Positions 17,704 to 28,512 are shown, counted from the first letter of the stretch. The stretch is 32,878 nucleotides of DNA from Spirochaetia bacterium (GCA_021413825.1 JAIOPQ010000103.1:1-32878), one strand, 5' to 3'. Program-made: numbers and translations. Notes: a model not told the origin generated them from the sequence alone.

Positions 17704-18273
17704 TCAGCCGATCCCCTTCAAAGCGCCCAGTATCCTTGAAGTTACCTCATCGAGCGTGCCCTCTCCGGCCACCTCCACAAGAATGCCTTCCTTTCCATAA
17801 TAGCTAATGAGAGGACTTGTCTGGCTGTGATAGGTCTCCAGGCGCTGTTTGATCACGGGCTCGGTGTCATCCGGGCGGCCTTCTTTCTTGGCTCGATCGA
17901 GCAGCCTTTCCACAAGCAGAGTATCTCGAACTTCAAGGTTCAAAGCAATCTGCAGGGGTGTTTTGATCTCCGCCAGCATTGCCTTGAGCGCATCGGCCTG
18001 TTCCAGGGTGCGGGGAAACCCATCCAGAACATAGCCTGGCTGCGCATCCTTTTCCTTGATTCGGTCTTTTACGATTCCAATTACAACGGAGTCAGGAACG
18101 AGCTTTCCTGCATCCATGAACTCTTTGGCTTTCTTCCCCATGTCTGTGCCATTCTTTACAGCGGCGCGCAAGATCTCCCCTGTGGAGATCTGAGGAATTC
18201 CGTATTTATCGCAGATGATTTTGGCCTGGGTCCCCTTTCCGGCCCCCGGTGGTCCCATGAACACAATGCGCAT
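17704..18273 (-). CDS. adk: Adenylate kinase, short form
   Basis: Interconverts ATP + AMP and 2 ADP. The P-loop GPPGAGKGT is at residues 7-15, followed by the AMP-binding '[10 protein letters not shown]' and '[12 protein letters not shown]'. At 189 residues it lacks the long LID insertion and its zinc cysteines, having only a short loop after '[11 protein letters not shown]'. It starts 2 nt after the secY stop, the usual position in the spc operon. Confidence 0.97.
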   Translation of the reverse strand: MRIVFMGPPGAGKGTQAKIICDKYGIPQISTGEILRAAVKNGTDMGKKAKEFMDAGKLVPDSVVIGIVKDRIKEKDAQPGYVLDGFPRTLEQADALKAMLAEIKTPLQIALNLEVRDTLLVERLLDRAKKEGRPDDTEPVIKQRLETYHSQTSPLISYYGKEGILVEVAGEGTLDEVTSRILGALKGIG

Positions 18274-18275
18274 GA

Positions 18276-19628
18276 CTACCTGCCTTTGATTCGGCCTTTC
18301 TTCATGAACCCATCGTAGTTACGCATGATGAGCTGTGATTCAATCTGCTTGAGAGTATCCAGCGCCACACCTACGATAATCAAGAGTGACGTTCCACCAA
18401 ATGTGTACGCCAGTCCCTGAATGTTTGCGTTCGAGCGAAAGCCGAGCGTGTTGATGATCAGATACGGAGCCAGTGCAAGGCCAGCCAGGAAGATTGCGCC
18501 TGGAAGAATGATACGATTCAGAGTAGATTCAATGTAATCTTTGGTGTGACTGCCTGGACGAATTCCCGGAACAAAGCCACCGTACTTCTTCAGATTCTCT
18601 GAAAGCTCTTGCGGATTGATATAAATTGCAGTGTAAAAATATGCAAAGAATATGATCAGCATCGTGTAAATGGTATAGTAAGGAAGTTGCTGATAGAATA
18701 CTGGAGCGAACGGATTCAACCATTCCTGCATGATTCTCCAACCAACCCACGATTTAGTCCCATCACCCATCATTCCAACAACGGTTTGCGGGAATAAGAG
18801 CAGTGAAGAAGCAAAAATGATTGGCATAACGTTAGCCGAGTTCAACTTAAATTGAATGCTCTGACTGCGCGCCTGAACCAATCGTCTGCCCTGCATTTTC
18901 TTGCCATATTGCAGCGGGATCTTCCTGACCCCCTGAGATAATAGAACAGTTAAAGCAATTAGCACAAGGAATAGGGAAACCAGAATCACAATCTCGAAAA
19001 TTGGGATATTCTTATCCTTGGCCATCTGTGCGAGCATTGCAGGAAGTTGAGCAATGATGCCTGAGAAGATAATCAGCGACGCGCCGTTTCCAATCCCACG
19101 CTCCGTGATTTGTTCACCAATCCACATAAGCAAGATGGTGCCGGCCGAAATTGCCGCCATGCCTACTACAAAAAACCAGGTCCGCCCCATGCGAACGAAT
19201 GGCTCACCATTGTTAGGATTCTTCTGATCTACTGCCCAAACCAGAATGAAAAGGGCCTGAACCATGCAGAGCAGGACAGTTCCATACCGGGTATATTGAT
19301 TGATTCGTTTGCGACCGTCTTCACCTTCGCGCTGCATCCTTGCCAATGGCGGAATAATTACCGTCATGAGGCTCATGATAATCGACGCAGAAATGTAGGG
19401 CATAATACCCAACGAGAAAATAGAGAGCTTGAACAGCGCCCCACCAGAGAAGACGTTTACAACATCAAGGAATGACTGACCCGGCGGCCGTGACTGAGCA
19501 ACAGCAATCGGATTGATTCCTGGAATCGTTATGAACGTGCCCAGTCTGTACGTGACTATAAGACCCACCGTAAAGAGGATCTTACTTCTTAGTTCCGGAA
19601 TCCGGAAAATTGTTATCAGGGAACCCAT
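18276..19628 (-). CDS. secY: Protein translocase subunit SecY
   Basis: The channel-forming subunit of the SecYEG translocon, 450 residues with ten expected membrane helices. Characteristic segments are 'IPGINPI' near residue 34, '[18 protein letters not shown]' (helix 2), the cytosolic basic loop '[16 protein letters not shown]' and 'GFVPGIRPG' near the C-terminal third. It lies between rplO and adk with gaps of 12 and 2 nt. Confidence 0.98.
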   Translation of the reverse strand: MGSLITIFRIPELRSKILFTVGLIVTYRLGTFITIPGINPIAVAQSRPPGQSFLDVVNVFSGGALFKLSIFSLGIMPYISASIIMSLMTVIIPPLARMQREGEDGRKRINQYTRYGTVLLCMVQALFILVWAVDQKNPNNGEPFVRMGRTWFFVVGMAAISAGTILLMWIGEQITERGIGNGASLIIFSGIIAQLPAMLAQMAKDKNIPIFEIVILVSLFLVLIALTVLLSQGVRKIPLQYGKKMQGRRLVQARSQSIQFKLNSANVMPIIFASSLLLFPQTVVGMMGDGTKSWVGWRIMQEWLNPFAPVFYQQLPYYTIYTMLIIFFAYFYTAIYINPQELSENLKKYGGFVPGIRPGSHTKDYIESTLNRIILPGAIFLAGLALAPYLIINTLGFRSNANIQGLAYTFGGTSLLIIVGVALDTLKQIESQLIMRNYDGFMKKGRIKGR

Positions 19629-19640
19629 GAATTCTCCGGC

Positions 19641-20240
19641 TTAGCCTTTTTTTCTGGCTTTGCGTTCTGCTTTCTTCTCGAACTTACGATCAACACGCGG
19701 AATATAATCAGGACGAATCGTAACGCTGCCACCAGCCTTCTCAATCGCTGCTTTCGCTGTGGCAGAGAATGCATCTGCGGTTACCTGCACCTTTCCACAC
19801 TCACCCACACCGAGAATCTTTACTGGCATTGCTGGTTTTGAAATCAGACCTTTGCCACGTAACGTTACGGGTGTAACTTCACCTGTCAGCCCGGCTTCCT
19901 GGAGGTCTTTAAGATTAACTACCTGGTATTTTGTGGCAAAGATGTTTGTAAATCCACGCTTAGGTAAACGCAGGCGCAGTGGATTCTGACCACCCTCAAA
20001 TCCAAGCTTCTCTTTGTATCCGGAGCGCGCCTTCTGGCCTTTTTGTCCACGACCTGACGTTTTTCCATATCCGGATGCACGACCACGCCCAATGCGCTTG
20101 CGGCGCTTACGGCTGCCTTTTACAGGAACGATCGCAAAATCGTCTTTTGTATCTTTTTTCTCAGCTGGCTTGCCCTTTGGTTCCGCTTTCTTCTTAGGAA
20201 GCAGGTTTGAGAGACCCAGGATTTTCTTTTTCTCGCTCAT
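19641..20240 (-). CDS. rplO: 50S ribosomal protein L15 with N-terminal extension
   Basis: Large-subunit assembly protein. The L15 core begins at about residue 40 ('VKGSRKRRKRIGRGRASG', then 'GKTSGRGQKGQKARSG'), preceded by a Lys-rich segment of some 35 residues ('PKKKAEPKGKPAEKKDTK') not usual in L15. The C-terminus is also basic. At 199 residues it is about 50 longer than typical. Confidence 0.97.
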   Translation of the reverse strand: MSEKKKILGLSNLLPKKKAEPKGKPAEKKDTKDDFAIVPVKGSRKRRKRIGRGRASGYGKTSGRGQKGQKARSGYKEKLGFEGGQNPLRLRLPKRGFTNIFATKYQVVNLKDLQEAGLTGEVTPVTLRGKGLISKPAMPVKILGVGECGKVQVTADAFSATAKAAIEKAGGSVTIRPDYIPRVDRKFEKKAERKARKKG

Positions 20241-20247
20241 CTAATGC

Positions 20248-20442
20248 TCACTTTTTGTCGGAAGGTTCTACAGAAATCATGTAGGAAACATTCCGAATCA
20301 TCCCCGCTAATTGCGGGGTCATTTTATGCGTGCGCTTCTCGCCGATCTTAAACAATCCGAGCGCGCGCAAGGTTCCCCGATGCTTTGGCACACGGCCAAT
20401 CGGGCTCTTGATCAATGTAATAGTAACTTCTTGTGCGCTCAT
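20248..20442 (-). CDS. rpmD: 50S ribosomal protein L30
   Basis: A 64-residue L30 with the family core 'TLIKSPIGRVPKHRGTLRAL' and 'RNVSYMISVE'. It lies between rpsE and rplO, the standard spc-operon position, with gaps of 6-7 nt. Confidence 0.96.
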   Translation of the reverse strand: MSAQEVTITLIKSPIGRVPKHRGTLRALGLFKIGEKRTHKMTPQLAGMIRNVSYMISVEPSDKK

Positions 20443-20448
20443 GACGGT

Positions 20449-20976
20449 TTATGCGGCTCCTTTGGTTCCAAAGATATGCTGGAGACTTACGCCACGCTTG
20501 CGCGCAGACATGATTGGTGTTTCCAGTTGAGAAAGTGCGTCCAGTGTAGCCCGCACTACGTTGATTGGATTTTTTGATCCAACCACTTTACTTAGAATAT
20601 CGTGAATCCCGGCTTGTTCAACTACAGCACGCACAGCCTCTCCAGCAATGATTCCAGTTCCCGGTGTTGCTGGAAGTAAACGCACCCGGGTTGCTTTGAA
20701 ACGGCCCGTAACTTCGTGTGGAATTGTATTCTTCCGTGTTAATTTAACTGAACGCAATTGACGGCGCGCAGATTCGATCGCCTTGCGAATTGCATCCGGA
20801 ACCTCGTTGGCTTTACCAAGTCCAATTCCAACGCGACCTGCGTGGTCACCCACAACAGCTAGCGCATTGAATGAAAAACGACGTCCGCCCTTTACGACTT
20901 TGGATACGCGATTGATCTTTACGACCTTCTCGACGAACTCCTTTTCCATTTCCTGCATGCGTTCTCTTTCGGCCAT
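20449..20976 (-). CDS. rpsE: 30S ribosomal protein S5
   Basis: Small-subunit protein important for decoding accuracy. It has 175 residues, with '[20 protein letters not shown]', '[17 protein letters not shown]' and '[14 protein letters not shown]', all S5 signatures. I chose ATG 20974-20976, one nt after the rplR stop; a longer frame reaching 21024 would overlap rplR by 47 nt and adds residues foreign to S5. Confidence 0.97.
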   Translation of the reverse strand: MAERERMQEMEKEFVEKVVKINRVSKVVKGGRRFSFNALAVVGDHAGRVGIGLGKANEVPDAIRKAIESARRQLRSVKLTRKNTIPHEVTGRFKATRVRLLPATPGTGIIAGEAVRAVVEQAGIHDILSKVVGSKNPINVVRATLDALSQLETPIMSARKRGVSLQHIFGTKGAA

Positions 20977-20977
20977 T

Positions 20978-21340
20978 TTAAAACTCCAGTCCCTTTTCAC
21001 GCGCAGCGTCAGCGAAAGCTGCAATCTTGCCGTGATAGAGAATTCCTCTGCGGTCCAGTACGATCTTCTTGATTCCGAGTTTCAAAACTCGCTCTGCAAT
21101 CAGTTCACCCAGCTTCTTAGCTGCTACTTTGTTCTTGCGACCACCGGTCCCAAAGCTCTCTTCCATGGTGGAAGCATGGCACAACGTCGCGCCTTTGATA
21201 TCATCAATCAGCTGAACCGCCAGAAAGCGATTGGAGCGATTGAATACCAGACGTGGACGTGCATGCCGCGAACGAATTGCGAAGCGAACCTTCGTCTTTC
21301 TACGCGCCAGGCGTTCTCTTTTTTCTTCCAGACGATTCAT
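20978..21340 (-). CDS. rplR: 50S ribosomal protein L18
   Basis: A 5S-rRNA-binding protein of 120 residues. Family features are '[20 protein letters not shown]' near the N-terminus and '[20 protein letters not shown]' near the C-terminus. It is 3 nt after rplF and 1 nt before rpsE. Confidence 0.97.
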   Translation of the reverse strand: MNRLEEKRERLARRKTKVRFAIRSRHARPRLVFNRSNRFLAVQLIDDIKGATLCHASTMEESFGTGGRKNKVAAKKLGELIAERVLKLGIKKIVLDRRGILYHGKIAAFADAAREKGLEF

Positions 21341-21343
21341 AAC

Positions 21344-21892
21344 TTACTTCTTCCCGGCCTTACCAGTTTTACCGGCCTTTCTACGAATTACTTCGCCAGC
21401 GTACTTGATGCCTTTGCCTTTATAAGGTTCTGGTGGACGCAGCGAGCGAATCTCTGCCGCCACCTGGCCAATTTTTTGGCGATCGGTTCCAGTCAGATCA
21501 ATCCTGACCTGATCAGTTACTACAACTTTGATTCCAGCAGGCACAGCATACTTAACTTCATGCGAATACCCGAGCGAGAAAGTCAGATCCTGGCCCTTCT
21601 GTTGCGCGCGATATCCAACGCCCACCAGTTCCAGTTTCTTTTCCCAGCCCTTGCTAACGCCGAGTACTGAGTTCATGAGAATAGCGCGTGCCATTCCATG
21701 CTTCTGTTTAATTGCGATCTCTTCTGACGTGCGGTCCAGTTTCAGAGTACCGGCATCGTTCTTGAGAGTAATACCTGCCGGCAGTGGAGAGTCAAGTGTT
21801 CCAAGTGGTCCCTTTACTTTCAGGACTTCCCCGGCCACTTGCACATCAACGCCCGCAGGCAATTTAATAGGTGCATTTCCAATTCTTGACAT
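21344..21892 (-). CDS. rplF: 50S ribosomal protein L6
   Basis: A 182-residue two-domain protein near the GTPase-associated centre. It begins '[17 protein letters not shown]' and carries the C-terminal signature '[19 protein letters not shown]'. The last residues are a basic Lys/Gly tail. It lies between rpsH and rplR. Confidence 0.98.
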   Translation of the reverse strand: MSRIGNAPIKLPAGVDVQVAGEVLKVKGPLGTLDSPLPAGITLKNDAGTLKLDRTSEEIAIKQKHGMARAILMNSVLGVSKGWEKKLELVGVGYRAQQKGQDLTFSLGYSHEVKYAVPAGIKVVVTDQVRIDLTGTDRQKIGQVAAEIRSLRPPEPYKGKGIKYAGEVIRRKAGKTGKAGKK

Positions 21893-21905
21893 GTAAGTAC
21901 TCCGC

Positions 21906-22301
21906 CTACCAGACTCGGCAGATCAATTCTCCACCGACATTTTGACTACGCGCCTGGCGCCCTGTCATTACTCCCTTGGGAGTGGAAAGAATGGAAAGGC
22001 CCAGATGGTTTCTAACCGGCCGCACTTCGCTAGCCTTGATGTAGAAACGACGACCCGGGCTTGAAACTCTTTCAAGCTGACGGATGACCGGTGCCTTATC
22101 CATATATTTGAGAGTGATTTCCAGCTCGGATTTCTTACTCTCCTTCTTAACCGCAAAATCTTCGATAAAACCTTCGTTCTTGAGAATCTCAAGGATCGAA
22201 ACCTTCAGGCGTGAACCTGACATGGTAACCCTTGGATGGCCCGCCTTGGAAGCGTTCCGGATTCTGGTCAGCATATCTGCTATTGGATCTGAAAGACTCA
22301 T
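21906..22301 (-). CDS. rpsH: 30S ribosomal protein S8
   Basis: A 131-residue 16S rRNA-binding protein of the platform. It begins '[17 protein letters not shown]' and ends with the S8 signature '[17 protein letters not shown]'. In E. coli S8 represses the spc operon; whether that holds here is not shown. Confidence 0.97.
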   Translation of the reverse strand: MSLSDPIADMLTRIRNASKAGHPRVTMSGSRLKVSILEILKNEGFIEDFAVKKESKKSELEITLKYMDKAPVIRQLERVSSPGRRFYIKASEVRPVRNHLGLSILSTPKGVMTGRQARSQNVGGELICRVW

Positions 22302-22327
22302 TTACATATTCTCCGCTTACTCAACAC

Positions 22328-22513
22328 TCACCAGGACGACTTAATCACGCCTGGAATTTGACCAAATCCGGCTAACTTGCGAAAGCAGATTCTACACATA
22401 TCAAACCGACGCATATATGCGCGCGGACGTCCGCAAACCGGACAGCGGTTGTAAGCACGCACTTTGAATGCCTGCTTCCGCTTGTGTTTCTCCATCATGC
22501 TTTTTTTAGCCAT
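22328..22513 (-). CDS. rpsN: 30S ribosomal protein S14, zinc-binding form
   Basis: A 61-residue short S14 with the CxxC...CxxC zinc ribbon ('RCPVCGRPR' and '[11 protein letters not shown]'). With the zinc-type L36 this shows a zinc-replete ribosomal set at the main locus. It lies between rplE and rpsH. Confidence 0.97.
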   Translation of the reverse strand: MAKKSMMEKHKRKQAFKVRAYNRCPVCGRPRAYMRRFDMCRICFRKLAGFGQIPGVIKSSW

Positions 22514-22520
22514 TATATCC

Positions 22521-23072
22521 TCACTTTACCTGCGCCTTTTTGAAAGGCATTCCAATTGCACTCAGAAGGGCCTGCGCCTCTTCATTTGTTGGGGCTGTAG
22601 TCACAATTGTAACGTTCAGACCATGATATGTTTGCACTTTATCAACATCAATCTCTGCGAAAATGATCTGCTCTTTAACGGATAGATTGTAGTTTCCGCG
22701 TCCGTCAAATCCAGTCAAATTGAGACCTTTGAAGTCGCGAACCCGTGGAAGGGATATGTGAATCAGGCGCTCCAGGAACTCAAACATCCGCTGGCCGCGC
22801 AGGGTCACTTTGCAGCCCAAAACCATTCCTTCACGAACTTTGAATGCAGCAATAGACTTACGCGCGATTGTTTTAACCGGACGCTGTCCTGTGATCAGGC
22901 CCATTTCTTCCATTGCGGTTTCAAACTGCTTTGGATTTGCACTCGCTTCGCTTGAACCATAGTTCAAGACCACTTTTTCAAAACGAGGAACCTGCATGAT
23001 CGATTTGTACTGAAACTGTTTCTGCAGATCAGGTACAATCGTTTCTTTGTATTTCTTAAGAAGCGATGACAT
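22521..23072 (-). CDS. rplE: 50S ribosomal protein L5
   Basis: A 183-residue 5S-rRNA-binding protein of the central protuberance. Features are '[16 protein letters not shown]', '[16 protein letters not shown]' and '[18 protein letters not shown]'. Its start overlaps the rplX stop by one base. Confidence 0.98.
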   Translation of the reverse strand: MSSLLKKYKETIVPDLQKQFQYKSIMQVPRFEKVVLNYGSSEASANPKQFETAMEEMGLITGQRPVKTIARKSIAAFKVREGMVLGCKVTLRGQRMFEFLERLIHISLPRVRDFKGLNLTGFDGRGNYNLSVKEQIIFAEIDVDKVQTYHGLNVTIVTTAPTNEEAQALLSAIGMPFKKAQVK

Positions 23073-23401
23073 TAAACTTCTCTCCCATCCGGACGAGTCA
23101 CGCGGACCTTTTTTCCGTCCGGACTGACTTTGAATCCAAGCCGAACGCCTTTCTTGGCCTTTGCGTCATAGAACATGATATTAGAGATTGGCATGCTTTG
23201 TTCCAGCTCAACGGTTCCACCCTTTGGGTTCTCCTGGCTGGGGCGCTGGAAACGCTTCACGCGATTCACACCCTGCACAACAACGCGCGCGTTCTTCTTA
23301 TCGAGTGTCATGATCTTGCCGCGTTTGCCTTTTTGGCGCCCCGCAACAACAATCACTTCGTCGTCTTTCTTGAGTTTGGTTTTGAAAGTTGTTTCTTCCA
23401 T
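23072..23401 (-). CDS. rplX: 50S ribosomal protein L24
   Basis: An assembly-initiating protein of 109 residues with a KOW motif ('[19 protein letters not shown]') and '[11 protein letters not shown]'. One-base overlaps with both neighbours (rplN stop and rplE start) indicate coupled translation. Confidence 0.97.
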   Translation of the reverse strand: MEETTFKTKLKKDDEVIVVAGRQKGKRGKIMTLDKKNARVVVQGVNRVKRFQRPSQENPKGGTVELEQSMPISNIMFYDAKAKKGVRLGFKVSPDGKKVRVTRPDGREV

Positions 23402-23793
23402 TACAATACCTCTGGCGCCAGAGAAACGATTTTCAAGAACTTACGGTCTCTGAGCTCACGGGCCACCGGTCCAAAGATCCTGGTCCCCTTTGGGTTCAAT
23501 TTATCGTCGATGATAGCGCATGCATTGTCATCGAAACGGATCACTGAGCCGTCCGCGCGCTTGATTTCTTTGCGCGTGCGAACTACTACTGCTTTCTGTA
23601 CAACTTTGTTATGCACTTTCTTGCCGGTAGAGTCTTTGATTCCGTAAGCAGGAATCGCATCCTTAACGGCCACTACGATGATATCGCCAACGGACGCGTA
23701 GCGCTTGCGCGTACCGCCGAGGACTTTAATACACATTACTTTTCTAGCGCCGGTGTTATCGGCAACATCCAGATAGGTTTGTTGCTGAATCAT
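23401..23793 (-). CDS. rplN: 50S ribosomal protein L14
   Basis: A 130-residue interface protein that begins '[20 protein letters not shown]' and carries '[20 protein letters not shown]' and '[12 protein letters not shown]'. It is about eight residues longer than usual through a small insertion before 'VVQKAVVV'. It overlaps rpsQ by 4 nt (ATGA). Confidence 0.98.
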   Translation of the reverse strand: MIQQQTYLDVADNTGARKVMCIKVLGGTRKRYASVGDIIVVAVKDAIPAYGIKDSTGKKVHNKVVQKAVVVRTRKEIKRADGSVIRFDDNACAIIDDKLNPKGTRIFGPVARELRDRKFLKIVSLAPEVL

Positions 23794-24062
23794 TGAGCCT
23801 TCTCCACAATCTTAAGGAGGCGATGACGCTTGTCGCGGGACAATGGACGAGTTTCCAGTGCCTGAACTACGTCGCCTTCTTTAGATTCATTTTTTGGATC
23901 GTGAATCTTGACGCGCGCTGATTTAGTCAGCGGCTTACGGATAAGTGGGTGCATCTTGCGGCTTTCGAGCAAGATAACACGTGTCTTATCCATTTTATCA
24001 GATACAACGCGGCCTTGAATGATGCGAAGTCTGGCAGATCTTGTGCTTTTCTTTTGTTCCAT
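23790..24062 (-). CDS. rpsQ: 30S ribosomal protein S17
   Basis: A 90-residue OB-fold protein and primary 16S rRNA binder. The signatures are '[17 protein letters not shown]', '[19 protein letters not shown]' and '[13 protein letters not shown]'. It follows rpmC after 8 nt and overlaps the rplN start. Confidence 0.97.
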   Translation of the reverse strand: MEQKKSTRSARLRIIQGRVVSDKMDKTRVILLESRKMHPLIRKPLTKSARVKIHDPKNESKEGDVVQALETRPLSRDKRHRLLKIVEKAQ

Positions 24063-24070
24063 GATTACGG

Positions 24071-24364
24071 TTACCCTTTAGCCTTCTTCGCTGGCTTCTT
24101 GTCGGCTTTTGGTTCTGCCTTTTTCTTTTCTGCTTTTGGAGCCTTGCCTGGAGTTTCTGCCTTTTGCGCAGCGATTCCGAGCTTTCTTTCATTTAAAACG
24201 GTTAGCGCTCCAGCCATGGTGCGACGAATCGTGCGCAGTCCTGCCGGGTTTGGAAGTGAACGAGCCACTCCGAATTGGAAACGAAGCTCTCTCAATTGTG
24301 AACGCGAATCTTCGACCAGCTTAAGCAGGTCAGCATCCGCCATTTCGTGCAATGCCTTTGCCAT
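24071..24364 (-). CDS. rpmC: 50S ribosomal protein L29 with Lys/Ala-rich tail
   Basis: The L29 core covers residues 1-65 ('[20 protein letters not shown]', '[14 protein letters not shown]', '[15 protein letters not shown]'). A tail of about 30 residues rich in Lys, Ala and Pro follows, making 97 residues against the usual 60-70. L29 sits at the exit tunnel next to the signal-recognition-particle site. Confidence 0.95.
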   Translation of the reverse strand: MAKALHEMADADLLKLVEDSRSQLRELRFQFGVARSLPNPAGLRTIRRTMAGALTVLNERKLGIAAQKAETPGKAPKAEKKKAEPKADKKPAKKAKG

Positions 24365-24366
24365 GA

Positions 24367-24780
24367 TTAGATGAGCTCCTTCTTAACAAAAACAGTTTTG
24401 ATTGGAAGCTTGTGCGTCGCCAGATCGAAGGCTTCACGCGCAAGGGACTCTTCCACACCACTGATTTCAAATAAGATACGACCAGCGTGTACTACAGATA
24501 CCCAGAATTCCGGGTTACCCTTACCGCTACCCATACGAGTTTCCGCCGGCTTTCTTGTAACTGGCGTATCGGGGAAAATGCGAATCCAGAGCTTTCCACC
24601 ACGCTTAACTTTACGCGTCATCGCACGACGAGCAGCTTCAATCTGACGTGCAGTCAGACGGCCTGAGTCGAGTGCTTTAAGCGCATACTCACCGAAGGAA
24701 ACTGTACTCCCTCTGTATGCGAGGCCACGCAGCCTTCCAACTTGTCTTTTACGGTATTTTACTCTTTGCGGGGCTAACAT
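24367..24780 (-). CDS. rplP: 50S ribosomal protein L16
   Basis: A 137-residue protein that helps position A-site tRNA. It has '[19 protein letters not shown]', '[19 protein letters not shown]' and '[14 protein letters not shown]'. Its start shares a base with the rpsC stop. Confidence 0.98.
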   Translation of the reverse strand: MLAPQRVKYRKRQVGRLRGLAYRGSTVSFGEYALKALDSGRLTARQIEAARRAMTRKVKRGGKLWIRIFPDTPVTRKPAETRMGSGKGNPEFWVSVVHAGRILFEISGVEESLAREAFDLATHKLPIKTVFVKKELI

Positions 24781-25457
24781 TATCCCATCTTCCGTTTAAC
24801 AGTATATTCGTCTTCTTCCTCTTTCTCGAGGCCTGGCAGTGCATCACCATGATACACCCATACTTTTACACCAATCTGACCGTATGTAGTTGCAGCTTCG
24901 CTATGTGCGTAGTCGATACGAGCGCGCAGTGTATGAAGCGGAACGCGTCCGTCTTTATACTGCTCCTGGCGAGCCATATCAGCACCGTTCAGACGACCGG
25001 AAACCATGATCTTGATTCCCTCTACGCCACCACGCATAGCCCCGCGAAGAGCTTGCTTCATGACGCGACGGAACGGCATACGCTGTTCCAGTTGCTGACA
25101 GATGCTTTCAGAAACAGTCTTAGCAATCGTTTCTGGCTTTTTGATTTCTACAATGGAAACATTCAGCGGCTTTTTGAGGCGACTCTTCAGATCAGCCTTA
25201 ACAGCCTCAATGTTTGCACCCTTTGGACCAATTACAGTTCCTGGACGAACCGTATGAATGTTAATCCCGATTTTCTCAGGGAAACGCTCAATTACGATCT
25301 TAACAATTCCACTGCGTTTAAAACGCTTCAGGATGACTTTACGAATCATCATGTCTTCATGGAGACATACCCTGTAGGTTTCTTTTGCAAACCATACGGA
25401 GTCCCAGGTGCGGTTAATCCCGACACGCAGACCAATTGGATTTACTTTCTGCCCCAT
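24780..25457 (-). CDS. rpsC: 30S ribosomal protein S3
   Basis: A 225-residue mRNA-entry protein. It begins '[20 protein letters not shown]', has the KH-domain loop '[16 protein letters not shown]' near residue 76 and the C-terminal signature '[20 protein letters not shown]'. It lies between rplV and rplP. Confidence 0.98.
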   Translation of the reverse strand: MGQKVNPIGLRVGINRTWDSVWFAKETYRVCLHEDMMIRKVILKRFKRSGIVKIVIERFPEKIGINIHTVRPGTVIGPKGANIEAVKADLKSRLKKPLNVSIVEIKKPETIAKTVSESICQQLEQRMPFRRVMKQALRGAMRGGVEGIKIMVSGRLNGADMARQEQYKDGRVPLHTLRARIDYAHSEAATTYGQIGVKVWVYHGDALPGLEKEEEDEYTVKRKMG

Positions 25458-25464
25458 TTATTCC

Positions 25465-25800
25465 TCACTCGTTACTAAGTACAACAGTGATGTGGCTCAT
25501 GCGCTTCAAACGACGCATACCACGACCACGTGCACGGGGGCGAAAACGTTTCAGCGTTGGCCCCATATCGACATACACTTTCTTGATGAACAGATCCGTC
25601 TCTTTCACTTCCTTTTGAAGCGAAGTAGCATTATGACATGCGGCTTTCAGAACCTTTTCCAGGTAGCGCGAACCCTTGCGCGGAATGAAGCGCAAGATAT
25701 CCATTGCTTCCGGATAGCTGTAACCACGAATCTCATCTGCAACAAGGCGAATCTTGCGCGGTGCAGAGAGCAGAAATTTACCTGTAGACTTTGCTTCCAT
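25465..25800 (-). CDS. rplV: 50S ribosomal protein L22
   Basis: A 111-residue exit-tunnel protein. The core 'SAPRKIRLVADEIRGYSYPE' and the tunnel loop ending 'PTLKRFRPRARGRGMRRLKR' identify it. It is 4 nt behind rpsS. Confidence 0.97.
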   Translation of the reverse strand: MEAKSTGKFLLSAPRKIRLVADEIRGYSYPEAMDILRFIPRKGSRYLEKVLKAACHNATSLQKEVKETDLFIKKVYVDMGPTLKRFRPRARGRGMRRLKRMSHITVVLSNE

Positions 25801-25804
25801 TGAA

Positions 25805-26101
25805 TCAGGCTCCCGGCTTCGATGCTGGTCTTACTTTCTTATCCAGACTTGTGTGACCACGATAGGTACGTGTTGGAGAGAATTCTCCAAGGCGATGTCC
25901 TACCATATTTTCATGCACATAGACTGGAATAAAACTTTTGCCATTGTACAACAGGATGGTATGACCAATCATTTCCGGGAAGATTGTAGATCTTCGAGAC
26001 CAGGATTTGAAAGGCTTCTTTTGCCCTTCTGAATTCAGTCGGGTTATTTTCGCCATCAGGTGATCCGCAATATACGGACCTTTTTTAAGCGACCTTGCCA
26101 T
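25805..26101 (-). CDS. rpsS: 30S ribosomal protein S19
   Basis: A 98-residue head protein that begins '[19 protein letters not shown]' and carries '[20 protein letters not shown]' and '[16 protein letters not shown]'. It directly abuts rplB with no intergenic base. Confidence 0.98.
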   Translation of the reverse strand: MARSLKKGPYIADHLMAKITRLNSEGQKKPFKSWSRRSTIFPEMIGHTILLYNGKSFIPVYVHENMVGHRLGEFSPTRTYRGHTSLDKKVRPASKPGA

Positions 26102-26944
26102 TTACACACCTATCCTCTTATTCTTGCGTCGCTGAATAATAAAGCGATCGGATACTTTCCGCTTCTTGCGCGTTTTGTATCCGCGAGTCGGCTGACCCCA
26201 TGGAGTAACTGGATGACGACCACCGGAAGTTTTACCTTCACCACCACCGTGCGGGTGATCAACAGGGTTCATCACCACACCGCGGACTTTTGGACGTCTT
26301 CCCAACCAGCGCGCGCGCCCGGCTTTTCCGAGGCTAACGAGGTTGTGATCTTTGTTACCTACAATTCCAACTGTTGCAGAGCAATTCTCATGCACCTTGC
26401 GAACTTCACCTGAAGGGAACTTCAAGATGATGTATTCTTGATCGCGGCCGGATACGGTCGCGAATGTTCCAGCAGAACGTGCTACCTGGCCACCACGACC
26501 CTGACGGAGTTCAATATTGTGAATATTCGTTCCAGCCGGGATATCGCCCAATGGAAGCGTATTTCCTGGACGGATCGGGGAACCCTTTCCTGCCAGAATC
26601 ACAACGCCAACTTTCAGTCCATCTGGAGCCAGAATATAACGAGCTTCGCCGTCAGCATATTGAATCAATGCGATGTTAGATGAGCGGTTTGGATCATACT
26701 CAATGGTCTTAACAGTCCCAGGAATGCCAATTTTGTTACGCTTGAAATCGATGATCCGATACATGCGCTTGTTGCGTCCACCTTTACGGCGAACTGCAAT
26801 ACTTCCGTGGTTGGCACGACCAGCGCGGTAGTGAACTGTTTCCAGCAGACTCTTGCGTGGTTCGGACGTTGTGATTTCAGAGAAATCCAGAACCGTTTGA
26901 TAGCGGAGCGTTTTTGTAAGTGGTCTAAATCTTTTGACTGGCAT
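26102..26944 (-). CDS. rplB: 50S ribosomal protein L2
   Basis: A 280-residue protein needed for subunit joining and the peptidyl-transferase centre. It has '[20 protein letters not shown]', '[17 protein letters not shown]' and the diagnostic '[20 protein letters not shown]' with the conserved active-centre His. It lies between rplW and rpsS. Confidence 0.99.
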   Translation of the reverse strand: MPVKRFRPLTKTLRYQTVLDFSEITTSEPRKSLLETVHYRAGRANHGSIAVRRKGGRNKRMYRIIDFKRNKIGIPGTVKTIEYDPNRSSNIALIQYADGEARYILAPDGLKVGVVILAGKGSPIRPGNTLPLGDIPAGTNIHNIELRQGRGGQVARSAGTFATVSGRDQEYIILKFPSGEVRKVHENCSATVGIVGNKDHNLVSLGKAGRARWLGRRPKVRGVVMNPVDHPHGGGEGKTSGGRHPVTPWGQPTRGYKTRKKRKVSDRFIIQRRKNKRIGV

Positions 26945-26954
26945 AGTATTACCG

Positions 26955-27251
26955 TTATGCGCCCTTCGCGAAATCGATTTTCTGACCGGCGGCCAGAACT
27001 ACGATAATCTTCTTCCAGGATGGAAGCTGAATCTTTGCCTGGCGGAAGCGCTTCAATTTGCCACGTACGTTAACCACTTTAAGATCAACTACTTTGACTT
27101 TGTAAAGCTTGTATAGCGCCTGCTTTACCAGCTCTTTGTTTGCATCAGGATGAACACGAAGGGTGTAGCGTTCGCCTGTTTTACCAAGCTGCTTCAGCCC
27201 CTCTGTTTTTTCCGTAATATGCGGACGAATGATTACATCGTTCAGATTCAT
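26955..27251 (-). CDS. rplW: 50S ribosomal protein L23
   Basis: A 98-residue exit-tunnel protein and docking site for trigger factor and SRP. It begins '[19 protein letters not shown]' and has '[20 protein letters not shown]'. Its start overlaps the rplD stop by 4 nt. Confidence 0.96.
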   Translation of the reverse strand: MNLNDVIIRPHITEKTEGLKQLGKTGERYTLRVHPDANKELVKQALYKLYKVKVVDLKVVNVRGKLKRFRQAKIQLPSWKKIIVVLAAGQKIDFAKGA

Positions 27252-27895
27252 GCCGGCTTCCTTTTGCGTTCAAGCTTGTAGCGGCCTTCTAGATACTTGA
27301 TTGCTCCTTCAGAGAAGAACACACAATCAGCATACAGAAGTTCTGGAGCATTCAAGCGCTGCGCATGCATGATCTTTGCATTTGGAAGATTGCCAAATGA
27401 CTTCTGGAGCTTTTGATCAGAAGAATCGGTAACATACACAACCGGGCTTCCTTCATAACCGGCTTTCTTGAAGATTCCGTGAATGGTCTTTGTGCTGTAT
27501 TCAGCAATTGCCAAAGAATCAATCAGAGCAACCTGCTCTTTGCCCGCTTTCTTGGAAAGGATTGAAACTATTCCAAGGCGCCGGACTTTATCGTTGATAC
27601 CAATGCGATAATCGCGTGGCTGCGGACCCAGTGCCACAGCACCGTGTCTCCACTGAGGAGCACGAATCGATCCCTGACGCGCATGGCCTGTTCCCTTCTG
27701 GCGCCATGGCTTCTTTCCACCACCGCTGACTTCTGCGAAGTCCTTGGTCTTGTGCGTTCCATGACGACGGTTTCTGTTCTCTGTACGAATTACTGCATGA
27801 ATTGCAGGCTCGTTGACTGGCGCGCCAAAGAGCACGTCCGTCACAGTAGCTGTCCCGGATTCAGCGCCGGCCGCAGAATACTTCTTAACTTTCAT
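27248..27895 (-). CDS. rplD: 50S ribosomal protein L4
   Basis: A 215-residue exit-tunnel protein; in E. coli it also represses the S10 operon. The extended-loop signature is 'TKDFAEVSGGGKKPWRQKGT' followed by 'GHARQGSIRAPQWRHGAVA'. It overlaps rplC and rplW by 4 nt each, giving tight coupling. Confidence 0.98.
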   Translation of the reverse strand: MKVKKYSAAGAESGTATVTDVLFGAPVNEPAIHAVIRTENRNRRHGTHKTKDFAEVSGGGKKPWRQKGTGHARQGSIRAPQWRHGAVALGPQPRDYRIGINDKVRRLGIVSILSKKAGKEQVALIDSLAIAEYSTKTIHGIFKKAGYEGSPVVYVTDSSDQKLQKSFGNLPNAKIMHAQRLNAPELLYADCVFFSEGAIKYLEGRYKLERKRKPA

Positions 27896-28512
27896 GACTG
27901 AACCTCAACGCGAAGGAGCGTGGTGCGCGCACCAGGCACTGCGCCTGAAACAAATAGCAAATGATTCACAGTATCCACTGCCACCACTTTCAAGCCACGC
28001 ACGGTGATACGCTCGCCACCTGTGCGACCCGGCATTCTCTTCCCGCGCCATACTTCAGCCGGGAATGTGTTAGCACCGAGTGAACCTGGAGCACGGTGAA
28101 ACTTAGAACCGTGAGCTGCAGGACCACCGGAGAAGCCGTGACGCTTCATGGAACCCTGAAACCCTTTTCCTTTAGAGATACCAATCACCTTGACATCATC
28201 ACCAGGATTGAACATGGAAACGTTCACTTCCTGACCTGATTCAAAATTGCCTGGCATGTCGCGGAATTCGGTAACGATTCTCTGCAGTGGAACGCCTGTC
28301 TTTTTAAAATGACCAATGCGACCCTTAGTGCTCAGCTTTTCCCGAATCGGTTCAAAACCCAGTTGAACAGCAGAGTAGCCATCCTTCTCTTCGGTCTTGA
28401 TCTGAGCGACCGTGCAGGGACCAGCACGCAGAACAGAAACCGGAATCAACTTCCCGGATTCTTCATAGATCTGCGTCATTCCCAGTTTTCTTGCTAGTAT
28501 ACCCGTAGCCAT
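27892..28512 (-). CDS. rplC: 50S ribosomal protein L3
   Basis: A 206-residue assembly-initiating protein. It starts 'MATGILARKLGMTQIYEE' and carries 'ISKGKGFQGSMKRHGFSGGP' and 'SLGANTFPAEVWRGKRMPGR'. It is 2 nt behind rpsJ. Confidence 0.98.
   Translation of the reverse strand: MATGILARKLGMTQIYEESGKLIPVSVLRAGPCTVAQIKTEEKDGYSAVQLGFEPIREKLSTKGRIGHFKKTGVPLQRIVTEFRDMPGNFESGQEVNVSMFNPGDDVKVIGISKGKGFQGSMKRHGFSGGPAAHGSKFHRAPGSLGANTFPAEVWRGKRMPGRTGGERITVRGLKVVAVDTVNHLLFVSGAVPGARTTLLRVEVQS

Noticed and set aside
20783..21670. Open frame of 295 codons on the plus strand
   Set aside because: It spans antisense to rpsE, rplR and rplF and crosses their gene borders; not a credible gene.
24717..25478. Open frame of 253 codons on the plus strand
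   Set aside because: It lies wholly opposite rpsC and the rplP/rplV ends, which are certain. The translation has no family features; it is an antisense shadow of biased codons.
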